A stretch of 64,000 bases of DNA from CAJXJP01 sp963926055 (GTDB taxonomy: Bacteria > Patescibacteriota > Gracilibacteria > BD1-5 > UBA6164): the NCBI GenBank assembly GCA_963926055.1, contig CAWUVK010000007.1:82986-146985 (forward strand), given 5' to 3'. The notes beneath the pieces are model-generated. The model was not told the origin of the DNA. It did no database searches and worked only from the letters and a program-made list of their open reading frames with translations. The first letter of the stretch is position 1. Each line of letters opens with the position of its first letter. Position numbers and translations under genes: made by a program. This document shows, one piece after another, positions 30,493 through 42,711 of the stretch.

Positions 30493-33027
30493 TTACTGTT
30501 GTAATAAATTAATACACTTTTGGTAGTCTTCGAATTCAATAGGATTTTCCATGCTTTCAATACTATTATGTAGCAATCATCACGATAATCTGCGATATAT
30601 CTTATGTATTTCGTCAATTAAGTCATGGTTAATACTTATAGTTTTTAATCATTGCCAATTAATATTGTTAGAAGTGTATCTTGTAGGAATTTGATTGTTT
30701 AGTATTTTTTCATCAATATAGCATTCAATAGATATTCTCAATAAAGTAGCTACTTTTTCATCTTCATTAAAAGGGATTGCTTCTAATAATTTAGTAACTT
30801 CTTCTAAATTTGATTTTAGGTTATTTTCTTTATGTAACTTTAATATACCCTTTAAATTTATTCATTGACTTATAACATCATATATACGTGTATGTTTTCA
30901 TTGTTTAGAACATCATTTGTTATTTAACTTATCACATACATGATGTCATTTTCAAGTTTTAAAAGCATCTATAAAAAGTTTATTATGATTAAATATAATA
31001 ATTTGGTTATCTAAAAGTATTAATCTATCTGTGAATTTTGAAGCAATTTTATGATCTAAACTGTTAATTGGATCATCTAAAATAATTGGAGATTTGATAT
31101 GAGACATTCTACATTCTGAAATAAATAATGATAATCATACCGCTTTTTGTTCTCCTTCGCTTAAAATAGAATTTACCGAATAATCGTTTCATATTAGTAG
31201 TTCAGTAGAAATTTTTCATTTAGAACTTCTTGCTTTCACTAAACTTACATCTAAATTTAATCCAAATCATTTTAATTCTTCAATAAATATATTTTTTAAT
31301 TTCTCGGTTAAAAGTTCATTATGAGCTTGTGTAGAAATAGAGGTAATTTTATGAGTTTTTAAACTTTTCTCTTTTCATTCTATTTTATTAATTTTCTCAC
31401 AATTGCTTAACCAATTTGATATTTTATTTTGTTGTTCATAAATTGATTTGTTTTCATTCAGAGTTACTTGTTCTTTTAATAGTTCAGATATTTTTTTATC
31501 CTTATCTCATTTACTTACTAATAAGTCTTTAACAATTTTTTCTTGATTATTCACTATCAAATTTAATCATTCTTTTATTCCTGTTCATACTAATGAAAAA
31601 TTATAATCTGATGTAAGAGTTTTGTTTGTTAAATCTTGAATAAACTCTCTCTTTTTATTTATAAAAATATCAATTACACTTAATATTTCTTTGTATAGTG
31701 AATGGCTTTCTCATATAGTAATAGATTCAAGAATTTGTATAATATCATTATTTATTGTGAACTCTATGATTAATAAATTAAGATCTTTTAATCTTTCTCT
31801 AATTTCTTGTTCTAATTTTTCCACATTCTGTTCAGATGTGTTATTTAAAAACAAGCTATATGAAGTAATTATTTCTAATGATTTTTCTTCCAACGGTTGA
31901 TGACAATATATACAATTTTGTTTATCATCATGAATATGTTTAGAAAAAGTATCTCATGTTTTGATAAAATTTTTCCATGCTAATGAATCTGAGTTAGGAA
32001 TATCTTTTAAAACTTTAATTTGATCCTTAATTTTTAAGCTCTCTTCTAATGAAGAATTATATTGTTTTACTAATGTAGGTATTTCTTCGGATTTTTTCTT
32101 TAATACAGTAAAGCTACTGATTAATTTTTGTCTAATTATTTCAATATCATCCTTTTTTCTTTGTTCAATTTTTATCTTATCATCAATATTATCTTTTTGT
32201 AATGTTAGAATAGATTCGTTAATTTGATTTAACTTATCATCATTTATTTTAGTGAAATTAAAATTTTCTATTAATTTTTCTTTAAGTTCATTATTAATTT
32301 TATTATTTAAAAAAATATTTTTGATATCATTAGTAAATTTATCTGTTGATATAAGAGGTTGGTTACTAATTAATGTGCTTTTATCTTGTAAAAGTTTAGT
32401 TTTTATTAAATCTATATGTGTAATAATATACTCAAAATAATGCAGTCCAAAAGGTTGTATTAATGTAGTATCAGTTTCTCTTTCAGTAATTAATCCTGTT
32501 AAATAGCTACTATCAAATACCCTTGAATAATTTAGAATTGGTAAATCTCTTGTTGTTCCATCCCAGTTTATTTCATATTCACCTTTTAAATCTTTATATT
32601 TAATTTTCACATCAATATTTTCCTTGTTTCAAGTATATATATTAGACATAATATTTTTTTGCTGATGTCATCCAGAAATTTCATTTATTATTTTGAAATA
32701 ACTACTTTTTCAAGCTCAATTTAAACCATGTAAAATTGTAATATCATCAGAAAACTTAATTATTTGATTAGCAGCTAATGCATTTACTCATTTTATATGA
32801 TTAAGAGAAATATATTTTATAACATTCTTATTTTCATTATTTACTTTTGTAGGTAAATTAATAGTAATATTATCACCATTTAAAAAGTTATAATAAATAG
32901 CATCTAAGTATTCTTTTGAAATATTTCCATTAGTGTTAATTGTTTCATAGATTAAGCCTTTTAACCATAAATCTATATTATTAGAATCAACAAATTCTAA
33001 TAAGTAATCTTGCGAGTGTTCTTTCAT
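30493..33027 (-). CDS. AAA_13 (RloC/PrrC-like) ABC-type ATPase with zinc hook and C-terminal HEPN-like motif, 844 aa
   Basis: Rad50/SMC-type ATPase of the AAA_13 group (PF13166). Order: N-terminal region, Walker A GLNGAGKSS (101-109), a coiled-coil arm broken by a Rad50-like zinc hook CIYCHQPL (Cys372, Cys375), a second arm, signature LSEGEQKAVGLSLF (622-635), Walker B IILDDPINSLD (~650), and an IIIFNHNKLF switch segment. The C-terminus has RRLSGGLLH (Arg813-x6-His820), which fits the HEPN ribonuclease RX4-6H motif; both glycines in it are UGA. RloC and PrrC use this layout to cleave tRNA anticodons during phage infection. Defence role is inferred from the architecture and the restriction genes nearby. 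Confidence 0.85.
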
Positions 33028-33090
33028 AAAATCTCCTTTTTAAATTTTAAAATGATTATATTTCAATACAAAAATACATCGTATTGATCT

Positions 33091-33708
33091 TTACCTATAA
33101 AAATCTGAATCTCTTACCGATGCTGGACAATTTAAAATCACATCAGGAACCAAGTCTTTTATATAATCAAGTAATTTATTTATATAATAATTTGAATCAT
33201 TCGCTCTAATAATCATATCTTCAGAAAAACTTTTATTAAATTCTGAATTTCATGTTTTAAAAGATTTCATACAAGAAATTAAATTGTAATAATATTGTGT
33301 AGCTGATAATTCAATTTCATCAATCCAAACTGGCTTATTCTCATGTTTTATTAATAATCATTCTTTATCTCTATGAAATTTAGATATTTTATCAATCAAA
33401 TCACTATTATCAGGATTTTTCTTAATTTTCTCTAAAATAGAAGCTATTTCATTAATATCTTTAATATATCATTCCAACATAACCTGAGACTGAATTATGA
33501 AATGAGTTTTAGGCATTAATTCAATTTCTCTTATTTGAATATCTTTTTTGAGAACTTTTTTTGTTAACTCATTCCCTTCCATACTTAATTTTATAGATTT
33601 TTGATTACTTCGTAATTGAAAAAATAGAGCAATAAAAGTTATAAAAATAATTAAATCTTTCCAGTTTTCTGATGTAAATTCATAAAAATATTGTAATAAT
33701 GTATCCAT
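33091..33708 (-). CDS. Hypothetical membrane-anchored protein, 205 aa
   Basis: N-terminal helix (residues ~18-34, LIIFITFIALFFQL), then a charged, mostly helical cytoplasmic body; the C-terminus reads LVPDVILNCPASVRDSDFYR. One UGA glycine only. No family recognised. It lies just upstream of the AAA_13 gene (63 bases) on the same strand, so it may belong to the same operon as a membrane accessory. Confidence 0.65.
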
Positions 33709-33729
33709 GTTTTATTATGATTAATTATT

Positions 33730-34239
33730 TTAATTAAAGAGAAATTTCCATTTACTTTTAGAGACTTTATATTTATATATTTTTCAAACATTATCAGAAA
33801 AACATAAATATTTTAATTTTCAATTTTTTCAACCTTCAAAGCTATCCGCTATAATTTTTTCAAAATCATCTTTATAAATTGAAAAAGAAATATCTCACAT
33901 TTCATCTAATTCAACTGGAAATTTAGGTAATCATAATCAATTAACAAAAAATTGTTGATTGATAGTTGAAAACCATAAAGTTTTCTTTGTGCTTGTCTCT
34001 AAATAGACATTTCTTATTATTCATTTTCTATGTCAATCGTTAGTAAATGAAAAAGTTATGATATCTCTCCATCCTTGAATTCAAAAATCGGCAAGAGCAT
34101 AATTCATAGCAACTTTTCCATTAAATTGATTTCTGGAATAAGCAAGTTTTGAATACCAAAAAGATAAGCCCGCAAATAAAACTGATAAAGCAGCAAATAA
34201 GATAGTTATAATTTGGCTATTTAGTAATTCTTTTCCCAT
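33730..34239 (-). CDS. Hypothetical membrane-anchored protein, 169 aa
   Basis: One N-terminal helix (IITILFAALSVLFAGLSFWY, residues ~10-29), followed by a beta-rich domain (GWRDIITFSFTNDGHRKGII, then SFSIYKDDFEKII). Layout resembles small predicted membrane proteins with an Ig- or C2-like cytoplasmic domain found next to restriction genes, but I cannot name a family. Four genes on this strand (34665 to 33091) are close together. Confidence 0.62.
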
Positions 34240-34290
34240 TTTTAATTTATTATATTAAGAATAACTATTTACAATTAATAATCTTTTTTA

Positions 34291-34665
34291 TTATAAAAAT
34301 CATCATTTTTTTAATAATTTTTTAAACTTTTTTTCTTGTGTTTTATATTCTTTAATATTTTCCATATAATACTTCATTCTGCTATCTTCATCTTTTTTAT
34401 CCATTACGTTTTTGATAAGTCCGCATTTTTCACAATAATAGCTTAAAGTTCAACTTGGTGATATAGAAGTTGATTGAAATCATTTATTTCAATCAACTTC
34501 TATCACTTTTACATGAGTGCAAGTATTTTTTAGCTTATGTTTTATATCCTTCTTTTTACTTTCAAGATATTTATTAATATCAAAATTAAAACTGATTCTT
34601 ACTACAATAATTCATAAGAAAAAGGTGATTATGATCAATAAAATTTCGATAAAGTTTAAATCCAT
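34291..34665 (-). CDS. Hypothetical small membrane protein with zinc-ribbon-like cysteines, 124 aa
   Basis: N-terminal helix (LNFIEILLIIITFFLGIIVV), then CTHVKVIEV and 20 residues later YYCEKCGLI: Cys-x-His plus Cys-x2-Cys, a plausible zinc site. Ends in a basic Lys-rich helix with two UGA glycines (KKGGFL). No family recognised. Confidence 0.6.
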
Positions 34666-34684
34666 GTTCTTTTATAATTAAATA

Positions 34685-37600
34685 TTAACTTCCTAAAACT
34701 ACTTCCCTTTCACTTTCATCTAAACCATATAAATTAAAAACCATTTCATCAATCTCTTTATCACAAGCATCAATTTGAGATTTTAGCTCTAAAATATCTT
34801 TTTTATAACTATCAAAATATTCTTCCCATTCGTCTTGGTCTTTCAAACTCAAAACTACTTTTTTCTTTTTTAATTCTTTTACAAAATCAGAGAATTCTAA
34901 TTCATAAAAATTTTTTAATTTGTTTGTCAGTTTATCAATCTCAAAACTTCCATTTAATCTCTTCAAAAACTTATTAATTTTATCCTGTAAAATCTTGTTA
35001 TTTTCCAACATAAAATCAGCTTTTTCTATGAAAGGGTTTTGTTCTTCTAAATTATTTAATTTTGGAAGTCAGAAAGGTAATAAATAATTAGTTTTAAATG
35101 TAAAATATCCTCATCTTAATATATAGCCTGTATTTTTAAGGAAAAACCACATTACAGAAGAGTTTAATATTGCTAACCAAAACTTATAATCTTCTTTAAA
35201 ATCATTTTTTTTAATAAATGAATAAACTTTAGTATTATGATATAAACTATTATTTAAAGTCATATTTGTTCATAATGATATTTCTGGTGTAGAAATCTTT
35301 TCTTGTTCAAATAAAGCCAAACTTTTAGGATAAATATATAAAAACCAACCGTCTTTATCCATTTTTCATTTTTCTCTTCATCTTAAAAAATCTTCATTTT
35401 CTTTTAAATATTCATATCATTTTGGGAAATTACTTTTGATATAATCTTCTGTCATTTCTTTTGCTTTTCATTCCTCAACTAAATAAGGAAAAATTACAAA
35501 ATATCTATTTTCAAGATGAGCATATTTTTTCACATCTTCTCATTTTAATATTGGTTTTAGTAATCATTTTTCAATTTGAACTTCTTTATCTAATTGATCT
35601 GAAAATCATATCACGTTATCTCATTCTTGACTCCCTTCTATTAAATATACTTTATCTCAACTAGTAGCAATTCATTGAAATATTTTTTCAAAAACATCTC
35701 ATACTTTTTGAGGCATATTATTGATTTTCTCTAAAATATTTGATGTTTTTGCATCTGTTAAAACCCACGGTTTTTCTGATAACTTTTCAAATAATATATC
35801 CGTATAACTTTCATTATTGAGAGAAAATAACTTTTCAAATATTTTAGAACTATCGCTTTGTAAATCTTCAAATTCTATATATTTTAAAGAATTTTTAATA
35901 TTATTATTTATAAATAATAAACATGTATATGTTGAAACGTTATCAAAAATTAGATTTTGTCAGAAGTTAATTATTTCTTCAACGGATTTATTTTTAGATA
36001 AAATTTTTCTCATTCCTTCTCAAAAATCAGAATTAGTAAATTTATGAGGAATAATATAACCTAATTTTCAATCAGTTTTTAGTATTTTTCATGCTTTTTC
36101 TACGAATAATATGTATATATCATAATTTCATGTAGAAGAATCATAATTATCTTCATAAAATTTTACACTTTCCTGATGATATGCTTGAAGTCATTGGACT
36201 CTTAAATAAGGTGGATTCCCCACAATTACATCAAATCATCATTCAGCGAAGATTTCTTTGAATTCTGTTTCCCAAACAAAGGCTTTGTCCCCTGCAACTT
36301 CTGGATCATCAATAAGAGAATTCCCACACTTGATATTCCCGTCAAGATTTGCGAGTTTCTTCCCTTTTTGAGCAGTTTTTAACCAGAGAGAAAGTTTTGT
36401 GATTTCCACACTTTCTTCGTTTAAATCAACTCAATAAATATTATTTTGAAGGATAGTTTTGAAATGATTATCAGATTGTTCTAATCCGATTTGCTTGCTT
36501 CATCATCTTAAATCAATGAGTTTATTTGCTATGTCTTTATTTTTATCCAGTAAAAAATCAAACACCTTTACTAAAAATGCCCCCGATCCACATGCTGGAT
36601 CTAAAACTGTAATTTTTTGAACTTTTTCTTGGAGTTCACTATACACTAATATTGCTCTTTTTTCATAATTTTTATCTGTGATTTTTTCGGATAAATTATG
36701 TTTTTGTTTTAATTTTTCCTCCCATTCGTCTATCTTTTTCCCAACACTATTTTTGACTATATAATCAACGATATATTCAGGTGTATAAAAAACACCGTCT
36801 TTTTTTCTTTTTGAAAGAGTTACTTCTTCCTCTTTGTTGATTTTATCTTTGAGTTCTTCGATATCTGAAATTGATTGCTCAAATATATGTCATAAAATGT
36901 TTACCGAGAGATCATCAGCAAAATCATAATCTCACATATCTACGAATTTTTTACAAATTTCGTTTCAAACTTTGAGATTATTTAATTTTTCATCCACATG
37001 AAAAAGTCCTCCATTATATCCATCTGGAATTCCAAGTTTTTCACTTCAACTATTTACAAATTCAAAGAATTTTGTGAGCATTTCCCAAGGAGTAAATCCT
37101 ATTTCTTCTGCTCTTAATATATTTTCTTTGAGTTTCCCATTTGGAAGTAAATCTAAATCTTCACAAAAATGTATAAAAATAATTCTATCGATTATTTTTT
37201 GAGTTTTTCCTAATATAAAATCTAATTCTGATTTTTTTACTGAATTATTTGCAATAATATCTTTAAATAACTCTTTTCTTAACAGAGTATATTCTTTATA
37301 AAATTGCTTTGTGATTTCTTTTTCTTTTGTTCTAATCAGAGAAAGAAGGGATTTTGTATTACTATCACCTCTTTTTGATAATAAATTTTGTTTTGAAAGG
37401 AGATAATAAAATTTTCTAAAATTAAAATAATTATCCTTTGGATTTACCAAATCTGATAAAGTAAAACTCTCATAATCATAATAACTATCTATATAAAGCC
37501 TTGTTTCATAGAAATTAGAAACCACAATAAAATCACATTCTTTAAAGAATGGTTTATATTTAAATGCTTGTTGCACTGGTGTGAGATTTCATTCTCTTTT

Positions 37601-37972
37601 TTGAGGTTTATCGAGAGAGGTTTTTGTGTCTTTTACTTCAACAACGACGTTTACTTTATTTTGAGTAAAATCTTTTGAAGATTTAAAATATCATAACCCA
37701 TAATCAGCACTTTGCCCACCTGTTGGACTTCATGGTTCATTTTGTCTATTCCACTCATCATTATTTTCTACAAAATCGTCATATCATAAAACTGATCCCA
37801 AAATATGAGAAGCAAATTCTCATTGGATTGAAGTTTCCTTTTTTTCATGAAGTTTCCCCTCTTTATAAAGGTTATTCCAACTTTCAAGTATCTTAATTTT
37901 ATCTTCCAAATCTGGTATTTGAAAAGTTTCTAATTTTTCTTTTAATATATTTCTTTTAAATAATTGAGCCAT
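34685..37972 (-). CDS. Type IIG restriction-modification enzyme (Eco57I/Class I N6-adenine methyltransferase), 1095 aa
   Basis: Single-chain restriction and modification protein. N-terminal nuclease domain: VNVVVEVKDTKTS with Glu112 and Lys114 (PD-ExK type). Central methyltransferase: motif I DPACGSGAF (458-466), an SAM-site acidic patch (NIYGVDLNEESVEI), and motif IV NPPY (586-589), which marks N6-adenine methylation. The C-terminal ~350 residues carry the target-recognition region and helical spacer. Many glycines are UGA. Length fits the family (1000-1250). Protects the genome by methylation and cuts unmethylated DNA; recognition site cannot be read from sequence. Confidence 0.92.
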
Positions 37973-38097
37973 AGGTATTTGTGATGCGATATATATGTTT
38001 TAAATATAGCATTTTCAAAGTATTTTGCAATTTTATTTTTGACTTTATATACAAAAATATATATAGTGTATATATTTAATTGATTATTTTATGAATT

Positions 38098-39885
38098 ATG
38101 CTGATTACTAAATCACTTTTTGTAGACTATGCAGATTTTCCAAAGGTTGCTTGGTGGAAATATAATAATATTGATGTTTATAAGAAAATAAAAGGATTAG
38201 ATGATGAAGATACATCTAATAATTTAATAGAATTAGGTCAAAAAGTCGAAGATTTAGTAGGAGAATATTTTTTGAAAAAACACGGATTAATAAAACTCGA
38301 TGTATTTGAAGACAATACAGCAAAAAATCCCCTTGATGAAGAAGATGAAGATATCAAATTAATAACTGATAGTTATAAAACGAGAAGAGAAAATAATTTA
38401 AGAAAAACAATAGAAGCTATTAAAAATAAAGAGGAACTTATATATCAACCATGATTTTTAGTTGATAACCTCTTTGTAAGATGAGATTATTTAAAACTGA
38501 ATGAAAATTGAAATTATGATTTAATAGAAGTAAAAGCAAAAACATGAGTCAGAAAAGTAAAGTCGCATCAAAAAGTAAAAAATAAAAATGTATGAAATTT
38601 AGAACCAAAGTTTTTAGCAGATATATCTTTTCAAAAGTATGTTATTAATAAAGTTTTATCGGAAAATTGATTATGAGAATTAGAAAATTTCTATTATGCA
38701 TATTTAAATTGAAAATATAGAAAAAATTGAGATATTCAACTGCAAAAGATAGTAGTTTTAGATCAAGTAGATATAGCACAAACTGTGATTTTAGAATGAG
38801 AAGAGTCTGATAAAGAATTTAATAGATCTGATTTTTTACTCAATCAAGTAATCATTGAAGATACTTTGCAAAAAATGAGAAATGAACTTGTTTTAAATGA
38901 AGATAATTTTAATAAAATACATCCGTTTTCAGGAAGTAAATTTATAGAATATTTTTGAAAAGAGAGAGAATTTGGAACTATTTATGGGAAATGATTAACT
39001 TCACCATGAGCAGTAAAAACGCTTCATTTTGAAAATAATATTATTTTAGATGATCTATCATATGAAGAACAAGAATATTTTAATACTTCAAAATGAGAAA
39101 TTTGAAGTGCCAGAAAATACCTGATTAATTATTTAGAAGCAAAAAAACAAGGAAAAGATTTAATAGATACCGAAAGTATTAAATTGGAACTTGATGATAT
39201 AAAATATCCTATCTGTTTTTATGATTATGAAAGTTGTAGCGTTCCAATACCTTTTTTAGATCATGTAACTCCATATCAACACGCTGTGGTTCAATACAGT
39301 CTTCATAAAGTGTATGAAGATGGAAAAATAGAACATTTTGGTGGTGTATTATCTTGAACATGAGAAAAATCTGTAAAACAAATAACTATCGAAGAAAATC
39401 CAAATAAAGTTGATTTTGAAAGTGAAAAAATAATCACATGATGATATAAAGATTTATTAGAAGAATTTATAGCTGATATTTGAGATGATTTAGATAAAAC
39501 TTTTATTGTTTGGTATAAAGCATTTGAAAATACAAGAAATGATGAAATTTCAGAGATTTTTCCTGAATTAGAAAGTAAGTTTCAAGAAATTAATAAAAAT
39601 ACTTATGACTTAATGGATATTTTCAAAAAAGGATTTTATTATTCACTCGATTTTAAAGGTTCTAACTCAATTAAATATGTTTTACCAGCAATGGTTCCAA
39701 ATATGAGTTATGATTGAATGGAAGTCCCAAATTGACTGGTTGCCATGCAAGTTTTAAATAATATCATTGAATGACATATTGATGGAGAAGAAAAAGAGAA
39801 ACAAATTATAAATTTATTAAAATATTGTGGTCAAGATAGTTTGGCTATGTATAAAATATATGAAAATATATTGAATAAGATATAA
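38098..39885 (+). CDS. DUF2779 nuclease-like protein, 595 aa
   Basis: N-terminal ~200 residues look like a Cas4/RecB-type nuclease domain: a helical start (ITKSLFVDYADFPKVAWW), a WDGDFLVRGDYLKL-like segment (here GFLVDNLFVRGDYLKL), and LIEVKAKTG with Glu144 and Lys146. The C-terminal half matches DUF2779: FYDYESCSVPIPF (Asp376, Glu378, RNase H/DnaQ-like acidic pair), PYQHAVVQYSLH, FIVWYKAFEN and DLMDIF. Family members occur in many bacteria and in defence islands, with unknown activity; a combined nuclease is likely. It is divergent from the type IIG gene. Confidence 0.85.
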
Positions 39886-39964
39886 AATAGTATAAATATA
39901 TTTTATTTTGAATAATATAATATATTTCATATTATTAAAAATAATTAATTGTTAAATAAAAAAT

Positions 39965-40591
39965 ATGGAAAATAAGTCAATGTTTGAAAGAGTTGTAACA
40001 GAAAAAATGACAACTAATATGATATATGAAGTATTTTTTTATAATACAAATACGAATGAAATATTAAAAAATGATAAATTAGAAAACGTATTAAATCATT
40101 TTAAAGATAAAATATTAATTCAATCTATACATAATAATATGGATTATGAAAATGATGCATGAAAAGTTATAGTTAATACTATGTTTATTCCTCTAATATG
40201 AGATGTAGAAATTAATATATTTACCTTAAAGAAATGGATAAAATTAATTAAAAAAAGTGAATTTCCAGCATATAAAACAGAATATAATTTTTTAGATTTA
40301 GCAGATGATATATTAAAAGAAAATAAAAAATATTTTTGAGAATTTGAACCGAGTAAAACATGTAAAATCAGTATCAAAAATGTTAAAAGAAAAGAATATC
40401 TATATACACAAATATCTTGATATGAAGAATTATATGATACTCTAAAAAAGAAATTTATAGATTTTTTACAAGATAGTGCTGATAAAATTACTGAACAAGA
40501 AAATATGAAAGTTCTATTAAAAGAACTTGAAAATATGGATAAACCTGATACAGCTAAAATAAAAAGAATAAAAGAAACATATTATATATAA
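39965..40591 (+). CDS. Hypothetical protein, 208 aa
   Basis: ATG at 39965, TAA at 40589-40591. Soluble, lysine-rich, helical C-terminal third (SADKITEQENMKVLLKEL); the middle has VNTMFIPLIGDVEINIFTL. Some UGA glycines. No family recognised. Follows the DUF2779 gene by 79 bases on the same strand and may be co-transcribed. The stop lies inside its terminator. Confidence 0.6.
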
Positions 40592-40606
40592 TATGTTTCT
40601 TTTAAA
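40571..40606. terminator. Terminator at the end of the 208-aa gene
   Basis: AAAGAAACATATTAT / ATAATATGTTTCTTT with stop codon inside; also lies just 3' of the opposing gene at 40624. Confidence 0.8.
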
Positions 40607-40623
40607 TTATAAAATCACCTTAT

Positions 40624-41124
40624 CTATTTTATTAACTTATTTGTGATATACCATCACGTTTTCCCTAAAAAGTTTTCTTTTAAAAACTGAATAAATAAGA
40701 ATAAAGACATATCTAAAAAATTCTTGTATCAAAAATATTGAGATTTTTTTAGTATTTCAGCTAATTCCATATCTGTATTTTCTGGTGTTATATATTGATG
40801 AATATAAAAGTATTTTTGGTGTTTTAATAAATCTGACAATCACGTATCCAATAAATTATTTATAGTATCATCAAATAAGTTATTTCTATTTTTTTCTATA
40901 TTTGAAATCCATTGAATGATTTCTTTTTCACTTATATCATCTCATTTTTTATATTTTAATAAAACTCAATAAATCATGTCTCTTAATAATCCTCTCATTT
41001 CTAGACTTCATGTTTTTTGAGAATAATGTTTTAAAATATCATTATCTCATATACTACTTATCAAAAAATCATTTGTAGTTTTGTGAGCTAGAAATGAATG
41101 AATATATCTATCTAAATCTGTCAT
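40624..41124 (-). CDS. Hypothetical helical protein, 166 aa
   Basis: ATG at 41124, TAG at 40626-40624. Helical, with hydrophobic aromatic stretches (KYFYIHQYI, LDMSLFLFIQFL). A DLDRYIHSFLAHKTTNDFLI start and a GLLRDMIYGVLLKYKKG segment are seen. No family recognised. Its start is 11 bases from the stop of the gene at 41135-41425 on the same strand; a possible operon. Confidence 0.6.
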
Positions 41125-41134
41125 TTTTCTGTAA

Positions 41135-41425
41135 TTAATAAGTATAATTCACCCTTAAATATGTATTTCTTTGAATAATATTTCAATTCAATAGTTCAAT
41201 CTGAAATAATATTCACTTATCATCTTTTTGTTGATCTATAACTTTAAAATCACATCCGTTTAACTGTGTAAAATCAACATTTTTAAATCTATTAAAAGCT
41301 CTAATAAAATTTGTTATATCTCAACAATGGTATTTTTGATCTCATATTATAAAGTCTACATATCCATCATAATTTGTTCCTCTTTGAGAGTAAACTTCTA
41401 AATTAGTAATCATTCATTTTCTCAT
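41135..41425 (-). CDS. Hypothetical small protein, 96 aa
   Basis: ATG at 41425, TAA at 41137-41135. Beta-rich, two cysteines (YHCGDITNF and NGCDFKVID). Contains UGA glycines. No family recognised. Just upstream of the 166-aa gene on the same strand. Confidence 0.55.
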
Positions 41426-41469
41426 TTTAAATTATTAAGTTATAAAATATATTTTATCCTGTTTGAAAA

Positions 41470-41517
41470 ATTAAATATTTAAATCTTCTATTATTAATAA
41501 AAGATTTAAATATTTTT
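41470..41517. terminator. Strong A/T-rich hairpin
   Basis: About 18-bp stem AAATATTTAAATCTT / AAGATTTAAATATTT with a loop of ~12 nt and T-run; terminates the minus-strand gene at 41530. Confidence 0.78.
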
Positions 41518-41529
41518 TTCAAGGCTTTT

Positions 41530-42075
41530 TTATAATTCTTCATCAAATGTATCTAATATGTCTTCTAAATATTGAATAAAATCTTCTTTAATATTGTTAA
41601 ATAATTCATTATATGCATCAAACTGTCCAGCTTGCATAGTCTTAAAAATACTTAAATTATTCTCTTCATTGATATCTATCCAATTTTCAAATACTTCATA
41701 TGAATTTATCACGTCAGTATCATAAAAGTCTGTTGCACTATCTGCTGATTCAGATACATCAGTTTTTTTTATATCATAAATCCAAGTTTCTAAATTTTCA
41801 TAGTCTAATACTTCTGAATTACATAAAAATGATAAATAATCATTAATATACGTTTTTACTATTTCATTATTAAAATCAGCATTTTTATCTACTTGATTAT
41901 AAATACTAATTTGTCTATAATTATAATTATCTTCAATTATAGATGTAGTATCAATGTATTCGTTCACTAGTGTTTCTTTATTTATATTGTTCATAGTTAT
42001 ATATAAATTAAATAATAATATAATTTCTTGCATTTCATTTAGTTGAAAATTTGTGTAATAAATATTTTTAAGCAC
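41530..42075 (-). CDS. Acidic hypothetical protein, 181 aa
   Basis: ATG at 42075. Strongly acidic (many Asp/Glu; for example SADSATDFYDTDVIN and the C-terminal LEDILDTFDEEL), helical, with only one glycine, so UGA use cannot be judged. Such charge is seen in DNA-mimic inhibitors and in small antirestriction or antitoxin proteins, but there is no motif to support that. Separated from the divergent operon at 42398 by 322 bases. Confidence 0.55.
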   Translation of the reverse strand: MLKNIYYTNFQLNEMQEIILLFNLYITMNNINKETLVNEYIDTTSIIEDNYNYRQISIYNQVDKNADFNNEIVKTYINDYLSFLCNSEVLDYENLETWIYDIKKTDVSESADSATDFYDTDVINSYEVFENWIDINEENNLSIFKTMQAGQFDAYNELFNNIKEDFIQYLEDILDTFDEEL

Positions 42076-42397
42076 TTTTCTTCTAACTTTCTTGCATATT
42101 TATGCAGATATTTTTAAATCCACATATTCTAATACGAGATTCAAAACTTTTTTTCAAGCTTTTTTTATTTTTTTAACAAAAAAAAGAGAAAAAAGTAAAT
42201 TTTTCTTTTTAAATAGCTAAAACTTTCTTTGAAAAAAGTTTTATTTTTTTTATTAACCTTATCAAATTAACTAATTTTGAAATGATTTTATGAATGTTTT
42301 TGAATATAAAATGTATCTAATATCTAAATATCTCCATATTTGATATTATTCTATAAGCATGATAAAATATAAAGTATATATTTATGATTAAAAAAGG
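42076..42397. other. Divergent intergenic region, 322 bp
   Basis: Very A/T-rich. Contains short inverted repeats (AAAACTTTCTTTGAAAAAAGTTTT around 42220-42243 and AAAAGAGAAAAAAG.../CTTTTT). Likely holds the two divergent promoters. No gene seen. Confidence 0.4.
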
Positions 42398-42697
42398 ATG
42401 ATTATTGATGTCATACATAACTCGTTTTTGCTAAATGAATCTCAAAAAATATATTTAATGGAACAAGTAAAAAATAATGATCAAGCATACACTAATAGGT
42501 TGCTAAAAAATTTACAATCAGAGAATGTTTTTTTACTTCAACTTCTAAAAAAATATAAATCAGATACGGATAATATCAGTATCTGACAATTAAAATGAGA
42601 ACTCATGCAGAAAAATTTCGAAAAAATCAGAGCACTCGAAGCAAGTGAAGAAGATGATTTTTTTGATTTAGATAAAAATATTGATGACGTATTATAA
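42398..42697 (+). CDS. Hypothetical acidic small protein, 99 aa
   Basis: ATG at 42398 (preceded by AAAAAAGG with no room for a Shine-Dalgarno), TAA at 42695-42697. Helical; ends in an acidic tail (EDDFFDLDKNIDDVL). Two UGA glycines in GQLKGELMQK. The large gene at 42712 begins 14 bases later, so it is the first gene of a two-gene operon. Confidence 0.6.
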
Positions 42698-42711
42698 TTA
42701 AATAAAAAATA

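Noticed and set aside
33091..33160. Stretch resembling part of the gene at 19675 (gatgctggaNaatttaaaat), possible gene fragment
   Set aside because: Only about 18 matching bases in A/T-rich DNA, on the opposite strand of a good gene (33091-33708); likely chance.
38091..38100. Upstream ATG at 38091 as start of the DUF2779 gene
   Set aside because: It is out of frame with the protein; the in-frame ATG is at 38098.
41530..42075. Acidic 181-aa protein counted among the UGA-free units
   Set aside because: It has only one glycine and no Shine-Dalgarno, so lack of UGA is not informative.
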